From NCBI RefSeq assembly GCF_036226745.1, contig NZ_CP109013.1, positions 1,116,001 to 1,180,000 of the forward strand: a stretch of DNA of 64,000 bases. Direction: 5' to 3'. The notes under the pieces are model-generated. The model worked only from the letters and a program-made list of their open reading frames with translations. It did no database searches and was not told where the DNA came from. The stretch is from Streptomyces sp. NBC_00683. GTDB lineage: Bacteria; Actinomycetota; Actinomycetes; Streptomycetales; Streptomycetaceae. This document shows positions 34,782 through 43,249 of this stretch, in pieces. The stretch's first letter is position 1, and each line of letters begins with the position of its first letter. The position numbers were made by a program, and so were the translations under genes.

Positions 34782-35291
34782 ATGAGCAGCACTCCCCCGA
34801 GCAGCACACCCTCCAGCCCGCCCTCCAGCAGTGCTCCCGAAGCGCCGACACCTGGGTTTCTCGTCTGGCGCCTCTCCATGAAGTGGCGCGTAGCCGTGGA
34901 CAGGGCGCTGGCTCCGCTGGGCCTCACACACGCGCAGTACTCGCTGGTGGGATCGCTCCACGGTATGCAGCGGTCAGGCGTACGCCCCAGCCAGCGCCGC
35001 CTCGCGGACCACACAGGCCTCGAACCCCTGTACGTCTCCAAGCTGGCCCGCTCCCTGGAAACGGCCGGCCTGGTGGAGCGCACGCCCGACCCGGCCGACA
35101 CCCGGGCGGTCCAGCTCGCTCTCACGGAAGAGGGCAGCGCGGTCGCACTGCGAGCGGTCGAGGTCGTCCAGGAGCTCATGGACCGGCTGCTGGCACCGCT
35201 GGGCGGCCTGGGCGGATCGGGGGCCGAGGCGTTCACCCGGACGCTGACGGCGCTGCTGGACGAGCCGACCACTTCCAAGGAGCAGCCATGA
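34782..35291 (+). CDS. MarR family transcriptional regulator
   Basis: A 169-residue MarR protein with an extra Ser/Pro-rich N-terminus of about 25 residues. The winged helix follows: LTHAQYSLVGSLHGM, then RRLADHTGLEPLYVSKLARS as recognition helix and ERTPDPADTRAVQLALTEEG as wing. The gene overlaps the next by 4 bases. It probably represses its own operon through the palindrome immediately upstream. The ligand is unknown. Confidence 0.92.
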   Translation: MSSTPPSSTPSSPPSSSAPEAPTPGFLVWRLSMKWRVAVDRALAPLGLTHAQYSLVGSLHGMQRSGVRPSQRRLADHTGLEPLYVSKLARSLETAGLVERTPDPADTRAVQLALTEEGSAVALRAVEVVQELMDRLLAPLGGLGGSGAEAFTRTLTALLDEPTTSKEQP

Positions 35292-35722
35292 CCAGCACCA
35301 CCACCGTCAACGGCCAGATCATCGGCCAGGCCCACTACGCCACGCGAGCCGTGCTCGAGAGCGTGCTGGCCCGGTCCGGAATCACCTTCCACCAGGCGGT
35401 GGCGCTCAACGCGACCGCCGACGACGGCGGCGCGACGGAGCGGGACCGCCTCACCGACCGTATGACCGGCACCCTCAAGGTCGACGCGGACACGGCCACG
35501 ACTGCGATCGACACGCTCATCGCGTCCGGACTCCTCACAGACACCGGCTCCCGCCTGGCGCTCACGACGAGCGGCAGCGCCCTCCAGCACGACATCCGGA
35601 CCGGGACAGCCGAGATCACCGCCGGTCTCTACGCGGACCTGCCCGCCGAGGACCTGGCCACGGCCGGGCGCGTCCTTGCCACGGTCACGGAGCGGGCCAA
35701 CGCGGTGCTGGCCGCCAAGTGA
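35288..35722 (+). CDS. MarR-like winged-helix protein, second gene of the MarR operon
   Basis: A 144-residue protein, mostly helical. It has the pattern of a MarR-type domain: an N-terminal helix (LESVLARSGITFHQAVALNA), a DADTATTAIDTLIASGLLTD helix pair, a short wing (TGSRLALTTSG) and a C-terminal dimer helix (LATAGRVLATVTERANAVLA). The ATG overlaps the stop of the regular MarR gene, so the two may form a heterodimer or a sensor pair. Proteins of this kind commonly follow MarR genes in Streptomyces. Confidence 0.75.
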   Translation: MTSTTTVNGQIIGQAHYATRAVLESVLARSGITFHQAVALNATADDGGATERDRLTDRMTGTLKVDADTATTAIDTLIASGLLTDTGSRLALTTSGSALQHDIRTGTAEITAGLYADLPAEDLATAGRVLATVTERANAVLAAK

Positions 35723-35728
35723 CGCGCG

Positions 35729-35750
35729 GCCCGCGGCTCATCCCGCGGGC
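35729..35750. terminator. Short hairpin between convergent genes
   Basis: GCCCGCGG (35729-35736) pairs with CCGCGGGC (35743-35750) around a 6-base loop. It overlaps the end of the proline-rich gene and follows the winged-helix gene by 6 bases. Confidence 0.45.
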
Positions 35751-35935
35751 TGCGGCGAGGGCTCCGGCTCGGGCACGGGCTCCGGATTCGGGCTCGGCGG
35801 CGTCGGAATCGGATCCGGGGCAGGACCGGGCGGCACGGGACCCGGCGGCACGGGCGGCGGCGAAGGCACCGGCGTCGGCGGCCCCGGCATGGGCGTCGGC
35901 GCGGGCGGTACGGGGTCGGGATACGGGTGGGTCAT
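35738..35935 (-). CDS. Small proline-rich protein, 65 aa
   Basis: The frame from ATG 35935 encodes 65 residues, nearly all Pro, Glu, Gly, Ser, Val and Thr (MTHPYPDPVPPAPTPMPG and onward), with no signal peptide. GGAGG stands 6 bases upstream of the ATG, which makes translation credible despite the low complexity. Such proline-rich peptides adopt extended polyproline II structure; the function is unknown. Confidence 0.55.
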   Translation of the reverse strand: MTHPYPDPVPPAPTPMPGPPTPVPSPPPVPPGPVPPGPAPDPIPTPPSPNPEPVPEPEPSPQPAG

Positions 35936-36054
35936 CTCGGGCCTCCAGACTGCGGCGAAAGGCGGAGTGGATCTCATCTCCACCGTCTCCCCGTGCGGCT
36001 GCCCGCGCCTGCCGAGTCCATACGTACGGACCGTGCGACCGGAGGTCACAGAGG

Positions 36055-36411
36055 TCAGAGCAGCTCGGGATGCGACTCGAGCTGCTTCCTCGCCCCCTGC
36101 ACCAGCTCTTCGGGAGCCTCGGGCGCCTGCTCGGGATGGCGCTGGGCCCACTTGGCGACGTACGGACAGAGCGGGACGACGGGAACACCCTGGCGCGCGG
36201 CCATGACGTAGAACTCGGCGGCCAGGGCGCCCGCGATGCCCTTGCCCGCGTGCTCCGGCTCCACGACCGTGTGCACGGCGACGAGGGCACCGGGCTCGGG
36301 ATACATCACGAAGTACGCGATGACCCCTACGGCCTTTCCGTCCTCGTACGCCTCCAGTCTGCCGCGTTCCCGGTCGTCCCGGATCTCGACTGCGGTGTCT
36401 CCTGCTGCCAT
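36055..36411 (-). CDS. GNAT family N-acetyltransferase
   Basis: A 118-residue protein of the short single-domain GNAT group (Gcn5-related; YidJ/human GTLF3B-like). The acetyl-CoA binding signature is VVEPEHAGKGIAGALAAEFY (about residues 48-67), followed by VPLCPYVAKWAQRHPE, which is characteristic of this small subfamily. The substrate is unknown. It lies 47 bases after panD on the same strand and may be co-transcribed with it. That is of interest because some bacteria have a GNAT-fold factor (PanM/PanZ) that matures or regulates PanD; whether this protein plays that role is open. Confidence 0.85.
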   Translation of the reverse strand: MAAGDTAVEIRDDRERGRLEAYEDGKAVGVIAYFVMYPEPGALVAVHTVVEPEHAGKGIAGALAAEFYVMAARQGVPVVPLCPYVAKWAQRHPEQAPEAPEELVQGARKQLESHPELL

Positions 36412-36458
36412 GACGGCTACTCCCTCGAACCGGTACGACGCGGGCGGGGCGGGCGGTG

Positions 36459-36884
36459 TCAGCCGCGCGCGGGAACGGCGTGCGGGCTGCGCTCGGTGCG
36501 GGTGCCCGGCACCGGTGCCGAGGCATCCGTGCCCAGAGCGACCACGCGGTTGTCGGCGTCGACGTGCACGATGCTCGGCGTGAGCGCACGGGCCTCGGCG
36601 TCGTCGACCTGGGCGTAGCTGATGAGAATGACCAGATCGCCGGGGTGCACGAGGTGGGCGGCCGCGCCGTTGATCCCGATGACACCGGAACCGCGTTCGC
36701 CCTCGATGACGTACGTCTCGAGCCTGGCACCGTTGTCGATATCCACAATATGGACAAGTTCGCCGGGAAGCAGATCGGCGGCGTCCATCAGGTCGGCATC
36801 AACCGTCACAGATCCGACGTAGTGCAGGTCGGCCTGGGTCACCGTGGCCCTGTGGATCTTCGACTTGAACATGGTACGCATCAT
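36459..36884 (-). CDS. panD: Aspartate 1-decarboxylase
   Basis: A 141-residue pyruvoyl enzyme that makes beta-alanine from L-aspartate for pantothenate and CoA synthesis. The family N-terminus is intact ([20 protein letters not shown] followed by S): self-cleavage between Gly and Ser at about 25-26 creates the pyruvoyl group. [20 protein letters not shown] and VILISYAQ complete the barrel. ATG 36884 with GGAG 7 bases upstream is preferred to ATG 36881. A GNAT gene follows at 47 bases. Confidence 0.95.
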   Translation of the reverse strand: MMRTMFKSKIHRATVTQADLHYVGSVTVDADLMDAADLLPGELVHIVDIDNGARLETYVIEGERGSGVIGINGAAAHLVHPGDLVILISYAQVDDAEARALTPSIVHVDADNRVVALGTDASAPVPGTRTERSPHAVPARG

Positions 36885-37054
36885 CGAGGCACTCCATAAT
36901 CTAGGCTCCCTGCCTGCGTATATGCAGGTCAAGTGCGGTGCCCTTACCTTACAACGAGACGCTAGTCCGGTCAGCTCCCCCGGACTCTTCGGAACTCGTC
37001 CTGACCACGTGTCACCGGACCACGTCCCCACACCGCCCGTGCCCGAGCGGATCG

Positions 37055-38038
37055 TCAGGGCGCGTAGCGCGAATGTTCGATGTGCCAGACGTAGGAGGCG
37101 GCGATGGCCTCCAGAGCTCGAGCGTGATCCGCAAGTCCTCCCACGGAACCGGTGGTGAGATCCGTGATGCGGCTGCGCACGATGACGGCCTCGTCTTCAC
37201 ACATCCGGGCAGCTCGTCGGAAAGCCGTCTCGATGTCGCAGTCGTACTCACGCATCAGCAGCGTGGGCAGGCTCAGCGGGCTCGGCCCCTCGTGGGCTGC
37301 TTCCTTGGCATAGGAAGCGACATCGTTGATCCATCCGGCGAGGTCGGCCACCGCCGATTCCAGCTCCCGGACCGCCGTCGAGGAACGCTGCTGCCGGGTG
37401 AGTTCGTATCCGAGGGCCACCTCCACGGCTGCCATGACGGTGCGTACGAAAACCGTGTGGGGGCGCATGGCCCGGTAGTCGCGGAACGTGATGTGGCCGG
37501 GGGTGTGGAGGTGGTGCGCCTCCCAGAGGATTCCGAAGAGGTTGTCGCGCAGGTGGGCGGTGATCCTCAGATACTGCGTGGGCGTGGCCCTCTCCTCGAA
37601 GCGGACCAGGAGGTCCCGCAGGGCGGCGCCGAAGACGCTCGGCTCGGCGGCGGACCGTTCGTCGTCGTGGCCGGAGAGCAGCTCGATGAATTCGGCGCTC
37701 CTGCGGACCAGTCCGGCGAGGTCGTCGGCTCCCGCGGTCTCGCCGCAGGTGTCGTCGAACGCTGTCAGCCACAGGAAGAGGTCGGCGCAGAGAAAGAGGC
37801 TGTCGATGTCGGCCGTCGGGAGGGTGCGGGCGATGCCCCGGCTCGTGATGTTGCACAGGGCCCTTCGCGCGCCCGCCGAGCCGATCAGCGGATAGGTGTC
37901 GAGCCAGTCGTTGGTGTGCCGTTCGATGGCGTCCACGTGAGGGCTGATGGGGAAGGGGCCGGGGAAGGAGTCACGGAGGTCCGGCATCGGCAGTGCGGCG
38001 GGGAGCGCAGGGGGCACTTCCGGAAGGGAGTCACTCAT
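37055..38038 (-). CDS. Class I terpene synthase
   Basis: A 327-residue terpene cyclase. The first metal-binding motif is FDDTCGE (Asp95, Asp96, with Glu100). The NSE triad is NDVASYAKE (Asn238, Ser242, Glu246). Both are complete, so Mg-dependent diphosphate ionisation is expected. The last residues HSRY match the C-terminal RY seen in many bacterial terpene synthases. A class II cyclase and a GGPP synthase lie directly upstream on the same strand, so the substrate is probably a bicyclic (labdane-type) diphosphate. GGAGG stands 7 bases before ATG 38038. Confidence 0.9.
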   Translation of the reverse strand: MSDSLPEVPPALPAALPMPDLRDSFPGPFPISPHVDAIERHTNDWLDTYPLIGSAGARRALCNITSRGIARTLPTADIDSLFLCADLFLWLTAFDDTCGETAGADDLAGLVRRSAEFIELLSGHDDERSAAEPSVFGAALRDLLVRFEERATPTQYLRITAHLRDNLFGILWEAHHLHTPGHITFRDYRAMRPHTVFVRTVMAAVEVALGYELTRQQRSSTAVRELESAVADLAGWINDVASYAKEAAHEGPSPLSLPTLLMREYDCDIETAFRRAARMCEDEAVIVRSRITDLTTGSVGGLADHARALEAIAASYVWHIEHSRYAP

Positions 38039-38137
38039 GCCGCAGCCTCCACGGCCGCACGCTTCCTGACCTCGATGATCATGCCTGTCCTCATCGTCCT
38101 GGAGATTCACGGGTGTCTGTCCTGATGGTCGAGCGGT

Positions 38138-39700
38138 TCAGAGGTGACGGATCCGCAGCATCTCCCGCGCTGCGAGGATCTCGGCTTCGATCATCGCAGC
38201 GGGCGCATAAAGGGTTTTGTCGTGCCACAGGGCAGGGTGCCGGGTGCCGGCGTCCCGTACGGCGTCCAGGTACGCCTCCGCCCGATCGAGGGCGCGGACC
38301 TGGCGTCGTCCGGGTGTGGGAGGGGCCGCGGAGAGCAGGATCTTGACGGCGTACGCGGTCTCCTCGGCGGTGCCGCCCCAGACGCCCCATGATCCGTCGT
38401 CCCGCTGAGTGTCCGCTGTCCAGACGACGGCTTTCGCGACCGCGGCGGAGGCATGAGGTCCGCCGTGCTGTGCCAGCGCGCTCACGCACCGCTCGGTGGA
38501 GTAGTACGGAGAGGCGTGCCACTTGTCGGGCCAGTGCCCTTCGGTCCCCTGCTGGCCGATCAGCCAGTCGCACAGCTTGTCCGCACGGGGATCGTCGATG
38601 CCGTCCTCCGGGGGGAGGCGCCGCGAACAGCCGCCCAGTGCCTGGAGTGCGTGGGCGTTCGCCGTGACCGACCCGGTGTCCTCCCCGATGTAGCAGTCGA
38701 AGTGGCTGCCGTTGTGGAACGGTTCGAGCGGGCCGGGGCCGTACGGTCGGCCGACCAGCGACGCCACCAGCACGGCCATGGCGGTGTCGTCGGCGTCCTT
38801 CATGAGGCCGGGTGCGCCGCGTACGCCTTCGGGATCGTAGATTTCGTCGACCCACCTGCGAATGGTGGGCAAGGTGGCGGTCGGCAGTCCTGCCCGGGCA
38901 AGCGCGGCGGCAACCCAGAGCCGTTCGAAGACACGGATCGGGGCTGCTTCGGGGAAGAGGCCGTCGTATCGGTGTGCGACGGGTTCCAGGTGGGCGATCG
39001 CTTGCTGCACGGCGGCAGGTGTATGTGATGCGGCCCAGGCGGCGGTGGCGGCCGGTGAGCTCCCCAGGAGACCGTCGATGTCGGGTGTGAGAGTGCGGGG
39101 TATGTGCCCGGCTATGCCTTCGAAGGTGTGGTGGAGCTTCATGGGGAGAGCACCCGCTGCCTCGAACCGTGCGGCGACGTACGCGGGTGCCCCCTCGTGA
39201 TACCCGCCCGGTATCGCCACGGGGTCCGCCACGGCTCCACCGAGGCCGGGAACCTCTTCGGTGGCGTGGGCCAGGTGTTCGTTGATCTTGGAGACCAGGC
39301 CGGGGACGAGGAGCTCGGCTGCGGCGGTGTCGGGCCATGGGCCTGCCGGCGGAAGTGCACGCAGCGCCGTCAGGCCATTCGCCGCTGCGCCGGTGAGCCG
39401 GGACCTGACGTCCCCGGAGACGGCGGCCCGCCGGAGGACCGCCAGTGCGGCCTCCACCCCACTGAGTGTCGGGAGCAGGCGGTAGGGCTCCGGGCCTTCA
39501 CCCCAACTGCCGTCGGCTGCCTGCTCATCGAGCAGATATCCGACCCTCCGCGCCTCACCGGGCAGCCAGGGTGCCGCTGAGATGACACGGGCTGTCTCGT
39601 ACAGGGAGGGGCGGACACTGCCCCACCTGTCCTGGTCGACCCTGGCCACCAGATCAGCGGCCTGTTCGGGAAAGGTCGTGCCGGCGGGCGCATTGCTCAT
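38138..39700 (-). CDS. Class II diterpene cyclase (copalyl diphosphate synthase-like)
   Basis: A 520-residue alpha-barrel protein of the squalene-hopene cyclase/diterpene cyclase superfamily. The proton-donating motif DxDD is DADD at residues 302-305 (in LMKDADDTAMAV). QW-like repeats are present (DEQAADGSWGEGPEPYRLLP and DTQRDDGSWGVWGG). The length and single DxDD match bacterial CPP synthases, which cyclise GGPP by protonation, and not triterpene cyclases (about 630 residues). ATG 39700 is chosen; AGGAGG lies 11 bases upstream. It is followed by the class I synthase after 99 bases. Confidence 0.9.
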   Translation of the reverse strand: MSNAPAGTTFPEQAADLVARVDQDRWGSVRPSLYETARVISAAPWLPGEARRVGYLLDEQAADGSWGEGPEPYRLLPTLSGVEAALAVLRRAAVSGDVRSRLTGAAANGLTALRALPPAGPWPDTAAAELLVPGLVSKINEHLAHATEEVPGLGGAVADPVAIPGGYHEGAPAYVAARFEAAGALPMKLHHTFEGIAGHIPRTLTPDIDGLLGSSPAATAAWAASHTPAAVQQAIAHLEPVAHRYDGLFPEAAPIRVFERLWVAAALARAGLPTATLPTIRRWVDEIYDPEGVRGAPGLMKDADDTAMAVLVASLVGRPYGPGPLEPFHNGSHFDCYIGEDTGSVTANAHALQALGGCSRRLPPEDGIDDPRADKLCDWLIGQQGTEGHWPDKWHASPYYSTERCVSALAQHGGPHASAAVAKAVVWTADTQRDDGSWGVWGGTAEETAYAVKILLSAAPPTPGRRQVRALDRAEAYLDAVRDAGTRHPALWHDKTLYAPAAMIEAEILAAREMLRIRHL

Positions 39701-39753
39701 GGGGGTGATGTCCTCCTGGTGGTCGGGATGCATAGGGATGGGCGGTGCCGCCC

Positions 39754-40830
39754 TTATGCCTGGCGTGTGGTCGCAGCGTCGGCAAGCCGGCGCAGGGAGG
39801 CCGTCGTGACGCCTGGGAAGGGGGCCTCGTCCAGGGCTGCCAGTGCGGTGGTCCGTCGCACGGCGATCATTTCCTCGACGCTCTCCCGGGCGCCTGTGGA
39901 ATCGAGGACGGTGCGGACCTCGTGGGCCTGGTCCTCGTTCAGGTCGCTCCGGCCGACGAGGCTGCGCAGGGTGCTCAACTCCGCGGGAGATGCTCGTTGG
40001 ACCGCGAGCGCCATCAGTACGGTGCCTTTGCCCGCGCGCAGATCGTCGAGTACCGACTTGCCCGTGTCGACGGAATCACCGAAGACACCGAGGAGGTCGT
40101 CGCGCAGCTGAAACGCTTCTCCCAAAGGAATTCCGAAGGCGGTGCAGGCTTCCAGTACCGGTGCGGTGGCGCCGGCCAGGGCCGCCCCGATGTGCAGGGG
40201 GCGCTCTATCGTGTACTTCGCCGTCTTGTACCGGATGATGTGCAACGCCGTCTCGACATCGTCGGACAGGCGGCCGGTGGTCTGAAGGTCCAGGAGCTGG
40301 CCGTACATGACCTCACTCCGCATTTTCGCCAGGAGCGGCCGCACCTGGGCAAGCCGGCGAGGGGCGGCCCCCGCTGTCTCCAGCAGTTCGTCGGACCACA
40401 CGAGCGCCAGATCTCCGAGGAGTACGGCGGCGCCGAGGCCGTGGGCCTCGGCCCTGTCGCGGCGCCCGCCGCTGTCGGTGTAGGCCATGGCCAGCGCGCG
40501 GTGCGCGGACGGCTGCCCGCGACGGATGTCGCTGTCGTCCATCACGTCGTCGTGTATCAGGGCGAACATCTGAAAGAGTTCGAGGCTGGCGGCCGCGCGT
40601 ACAGCGGCAGCGGGGTCTCCTGTCGCCCCTGCCGCCTGCCATCCGTAGAGGCACAGCCGGGAACGCAGGCGTTTGCCGCCGGCCAGGAGCCTGCGGAGGG
40701 TGGACGTCAGGTGCAACAGCTCGGTACCCGGTGCCGTTCGGTCCTTGGAGTCCAGGAAGCCCGTCAGGGCGGAGCCCACCTCGTGGTGCAGAGGAGAGAG
40801 GTCAGGGAGAGCAGGAAGTATTTCCGTCAT
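39754..40830 (-). CDS. Polyprenyl diphosphate synthase, probable GGPP synthase
   Basis: A 358-residue trans-prenyltransferase that condenses isopentenyl diphosphate with an allylic diphosphate. The first aspartate-rich motif is DDVMD (94-98, in LIHDDVMDDSDIRRGQP) and the second is LRDDLLGVFGD. GGKRLRSRL gives the IPP-binding arginines. An aromatic residue (Phe89) stands five places before the first motif, which limits chain length and is compatible with C15-C20. With two diterpene cyclase genes downstream, GGPP is the likely product. ATG 40830 follows AAGGGA. Confidence 0.92.
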   Translation of the reverse strand: MTEILPALPDLSPLHHEVGSALTGFLDSKDRTAPGTELLHLTSTLRRLLAGGKRLRSRLCLYGWQAAGATGDPAAAVRAAASLELFQMFALIHDDVMDDSDIRRGQPSAHRALAMAYTDSGGRRDRAEAHGLGAAVLLGDLALVWSDELLETAGAAPRRLAQVRPLLAKMRSEVMYGQLLDLQTTGRLSDDVETALHIIRYKTAKYTIERPLHIGAALAGATAPVLEACTAFGIPLGEAFQLRDDLLGVFGDSVDTGKSVLDDLRAGKGTVLMALAVQRASPAELSTLRSLVGRSDLNEDQAHEVRTVLDSTGARESVEEMIAVRRTTALAALDEAPFPGVTTASLRRLADAATTRQA

Positions 40831-40910
40831 CGGTCGATCCCTTAATCGAGAACCGTCGTGGTGTTTTTCGTGCGCACAGGGGACGGGCCCGGGACAAGGA
40901 CTCTCCTGGA

Positions 40911-40956
40911 TGACGCGGTGGTGCCGACCACTTCTACGGACGGCACCACCGCGTCA
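40911..40956 (-). terminator. Strong hairpin between P450 gene and diterpene genes
   Basis: A 16-base perfect stem (TGACGCGGTGGTGCCG at 40911-40926 with 40941-40956) with a 14-base loop, 17 bases after the P450 stop. It should end transcription of the conservon, so the diterpene genes likely need their own promoter in 40831-40910. Confidence 0.75.
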
Positions 40957-40972
40957 CAACGGCCGTGTGAGG

Positions 40973-42283
40973 CTAGGCCGATGGCCTCGACGCTGCGCTG
41001 AAGGCCGCATCCGCGGAGGCCGACCCGTCCTTGTTCCTGGGATCGACGGGACTCCGGGACCAAGGCGTTGCCCCCTTGGCGTCGGGGGTCAGCGGGGTGA
41101 ACCGTGCGGGCAGCGCGGTGAGCGTCCGGTGAACGGCGCCTGCCCGGTAGGCGAGTTGGTCCTTGGGGACAGCCATCTCGATGTCCGGCAGATAGCTGAC
41201 GAGCCGTTCGATCGCCGTCGTGGCGATGAGCAGTGCCACGTCACTGGCGGGACAGGCATGAGGACCGGCTGCGAAGGCCAGGTGCGCCTTGGTACCCGAG
41301 CGGTAGCCGTCCGACGGGGTGCCCGAGTGGGGGCAGGTGTTCGCGGCGGCGTACGAGACCATGACGGGCGAGCCCGCGGCTATGGCGGTCCCGTGGAAGT
41401 TGATGTCCTCCTTGGGCACGTGGAAGCTGTAGTTGGCCAAGGGCGACTCGTTCCACAGCGCGTCGTTGATCGCATGCTGGATGGGCAGACTGCCCGTGGT
41501 CAGCGTGCCGAAGTAGCGCTCGTCACTCAACATACGGACGAGTGTGTTCGCGATGAGGTTGACCAGCGGCTCGTTGCCCGCGCCGAGCGTGATCAGAATC
41601 TGGTTGGTGGCCTCTTCCTGGTTCAGGCCGTTGGGGTGGTCGATGAACCACGAGGTCAGATCCTGGCCGCGCTGGACGGACTTGGTGGCGTAGAGCGTCT
41701 GGAGGTAGGCGCCGAACGTCTGCCCCCCGGCTGCCTGCTTCTCCGGATCGCTGTCCATCATCGCCGCGAGAGCCCACACAAGCTGTGGGCCGTGTTCGTC
41801 CGGCATGCCGAACAGGGCGTTGAAGATCATCAGGGGCAGCTGCTGCGCGTACTGCCGGACGAGGTCGACGTTCCCGGTATCGGCGAAATCCTGGAGCAGT
41901 GTGTCCGCGTAGCGGCACGTCAGGGCGCGTACCTCGTGGGGGTCCAGGAGGCCGAAGCTGTCGGTGATCACACGCCGTAGGTGCGCGTGCTGCTCGCCGT
42001 CGGCGAAGAAGAGGCTCGGCCGCCACTCCACGAGGGGCCTGATCGGGCTGTCCTGCGGCACCTGGTGAAGCCAACTACGGGTGTCCTTGGACCATGTGTC
42101 CGTGTCCCGCAGGAGTTCGACTGCGGCCTGGTAGTCGGTGACCAGATGGACAACGACACCGGGGGCGACCTCGGCGACGCCAACGGGTCCCTGCCGGCGC
42201 AGCAGTTCATAGCTGCGCTGGGGGTTGGCAGCGTGCTCGGCCCCGTGCAGGGACACGGGCGCATCGGTCGGGGTGATGGTCAC
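40973..42283 (-). CDS. Conservon-associated cytochrome P450 lacking the ExxR motif
   Basis: A 436-residue P450. The heme loop is intact (AHLAFAAGPHACPASDVA, Cys344 as thiolate ligand). The I-helix reads LGAGNEPLVNLIA, without the usual Asp/Glu-Thr pair. At the K-helix position, where P450s have ExxR, this protein has DALW (274-277, in AINDALWNESP). Absence of ExxR is a known feature of the CYP157 family, which also sits in conservons. It overlaps cvnD by 4 bases, so it is the cvnE position of the conservon. Its partner redox proteins are not encoded here. Confidence 0.92.
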   Translation of the reverse strand: MTITPTDAPVSLHGAEHAANPQRSYELLRRQGPVGVAEVAPGVVVHLVTDYQAAVELLRDTDTWSKDTRSWLHQVPQDSPIRPLVEWRPSLFFADGEQHAHLRRVITDSFGLLDPHEVRALTCRYADTLLQDFADTGNVDLVRQYAQQLPLMIFNALFGMPDEHGPQLVWALAAMMDSDPEKQAAGGQTFGAYLQTLYATKSVQRGQDLTSWFIDHPNGLNQEEATNQILITLGAGNEPLVNLIANTLVRMLSDERYFGTLTTGSLPIQHAINDALWNESPLANYSFHVPKEDINFHGTAIAAGSPVMVSYAAANTCPHSGTPSDGYRSGTKAHLAFAAGPHACPASDVALLIATTAIERLVSYLPDIEMAVPKDQLAYRAGAVHRTLTALPARFTPLTPDAKGATPWSRSPVDPRNKDGSASADAAFSAASRPSA

Positions 42284-42906
42284 GAGGTTTCGGCTCCGGC
42301 TACGGCAGAGGAAATGGAATGGGCGGTAAGGGCGATGAGAGCTTCCAGGCTGCTCTTCATGTCACGGGCGTCGCAGGTGACCAGTGGGGTGGCCGCGTCG
42401 AGGTCGAGCTTCGAACGGAGCAGCTCTATCGGGTAGTCGGGTGAGTCAGGGAAGGTATTGACTGCGACTGCGTACGGCAAACCGCGCTCCTCGATGAGAT
42501 CCATCACCTCGAAGGATTCGTCCAGGCGCCTGGTGTCGGCCAGGACGAGGGCTCCGAGAGCTCCGAAGGCGATGCCCTCCCACAGGGGAAGGAAGCGGCG
42601 CTGCCCCGGCGTTCCGTACAGATACAGAACGATCTTGTTGCCCGGCAGGGTCCGGCGGCCGAAGTCGATGGCCACCGTGGTCGTGGTCTTGTTGCGCAGA
42701 CCGACGAGGCTGAGGTCGTCGGTGGTGGCCGCCGCGTCGGTCATGACCTCGTCGGTGTGCAGCGTCGGTATCTCTGACAGCGTTTGTATCGACGTCGTCT
42801 TGCCTACACCGATGGGGCCGGCCACAAGAATCTTGATGCGCTTGTGCGTCCCCTCCGGCAGGTAGACCGGGCGCGGGCTAGGCGACGAGGAGTTGGCGGA
42901 GTCCAC
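42280..42906 (-). CDS. cvnD: Conservon GTPase CvnD
   Basis: A 208-residue Ras-like GTPase of the bacterial MglA/CvnD group. Walker A is GPIGVGKTT (about 31-39). The switch II region is YLYGTPGQRRF, where Gln follows the Gly as in active GTPases. VAVNTFPDSP replaces the NKxD motif, as is common in CvnD. GTG 42906 with GAGG 6 bases upstream overlaps cvnC by 29 bases. It probably relays a signal from the CvnA-B-C membrane complex. Confidence 0.93.
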   Translation of the reverse strand: MDSANSSSPSPRPVYLPEGTHKRIKILVAGPIGVGKTTSIQTLSEIPTLHTDEVMTDAAATTDDLSLVGLRNKTTTTVAIDFGRRTLPGNKIVLYLYGTPGQRRFLPLWEGIAFGALGALVLADTRRLDESFEVMDLIEERGLPYAVAVNTFPDSPDYPIELLRSKLDLDAATPLVTCDARDMKSSLEALIALTAHSISSAVAGAETS

Positions 42907-43249
42907 TCAGAACCTCTTCCATGACTGCTTTCGACGGACGGTCTGCGCGCAACGCGGAGAGAGCGTCCGGGACCGGGTCGCTCGCCTCTAAATGCCCCTC
43001 GCTGACGAGCTGCCCCGCGATCATGAGGCTCGCTCCGACCGGGAGCTTGAGGTAGCCGGCGACCTCGATGACGCTGAGGGAGCCGTCCAGGACAAGTTCG
43101 ACCATGCGCAGTTGTATCGGCGTGTGATAAGAGGGGAGAGGAAGGCCGGTGGCACGGAGGGCTGTCAGCCTGTCGAGGCTGCCGGCCGTAGGGGCCTCGG
43201 AGCCACCCGTTCCCAGATAGGGCGGAAGCAGCCTCCGCTCCCGGCTCAT
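42878..43249 (-). CDS. cvnC: Conservon DUF742 protein CvnC
   Basis: A 123-residue DUF742 protein. A winged-helix-like fold is visible (MVELVLDGSLSVIEVAGYLK, then LPVGASLMIAGQLVSEGHLE). The family start (RLLPPYLGTGG) is typical. It overlaps cvnB by 4 bases and cvnD by 29. In S. coelicolor conservons these proteins interact as a membrane-associated G-protein-like complex. Confidence 0.93.
   Translation of the reverse strand: MSRERRLLPPYLGTGGSEAPTAGSLDRLTALRATGLPLPSYHTPIQLRMVELVLDGSLSVIEVAGYLKLPVGASLMIAGQLVSEGHLEASDPVPDALSALRADRPSKAVMEEVLSGLRQLLVA

Noticed and set aside
37055..42283. One single operon from cvnA to the class I terpene synthase
   Set aside because: The strong hairpin at 40911-40956 and the 142-base gap argue for separate transcription units.
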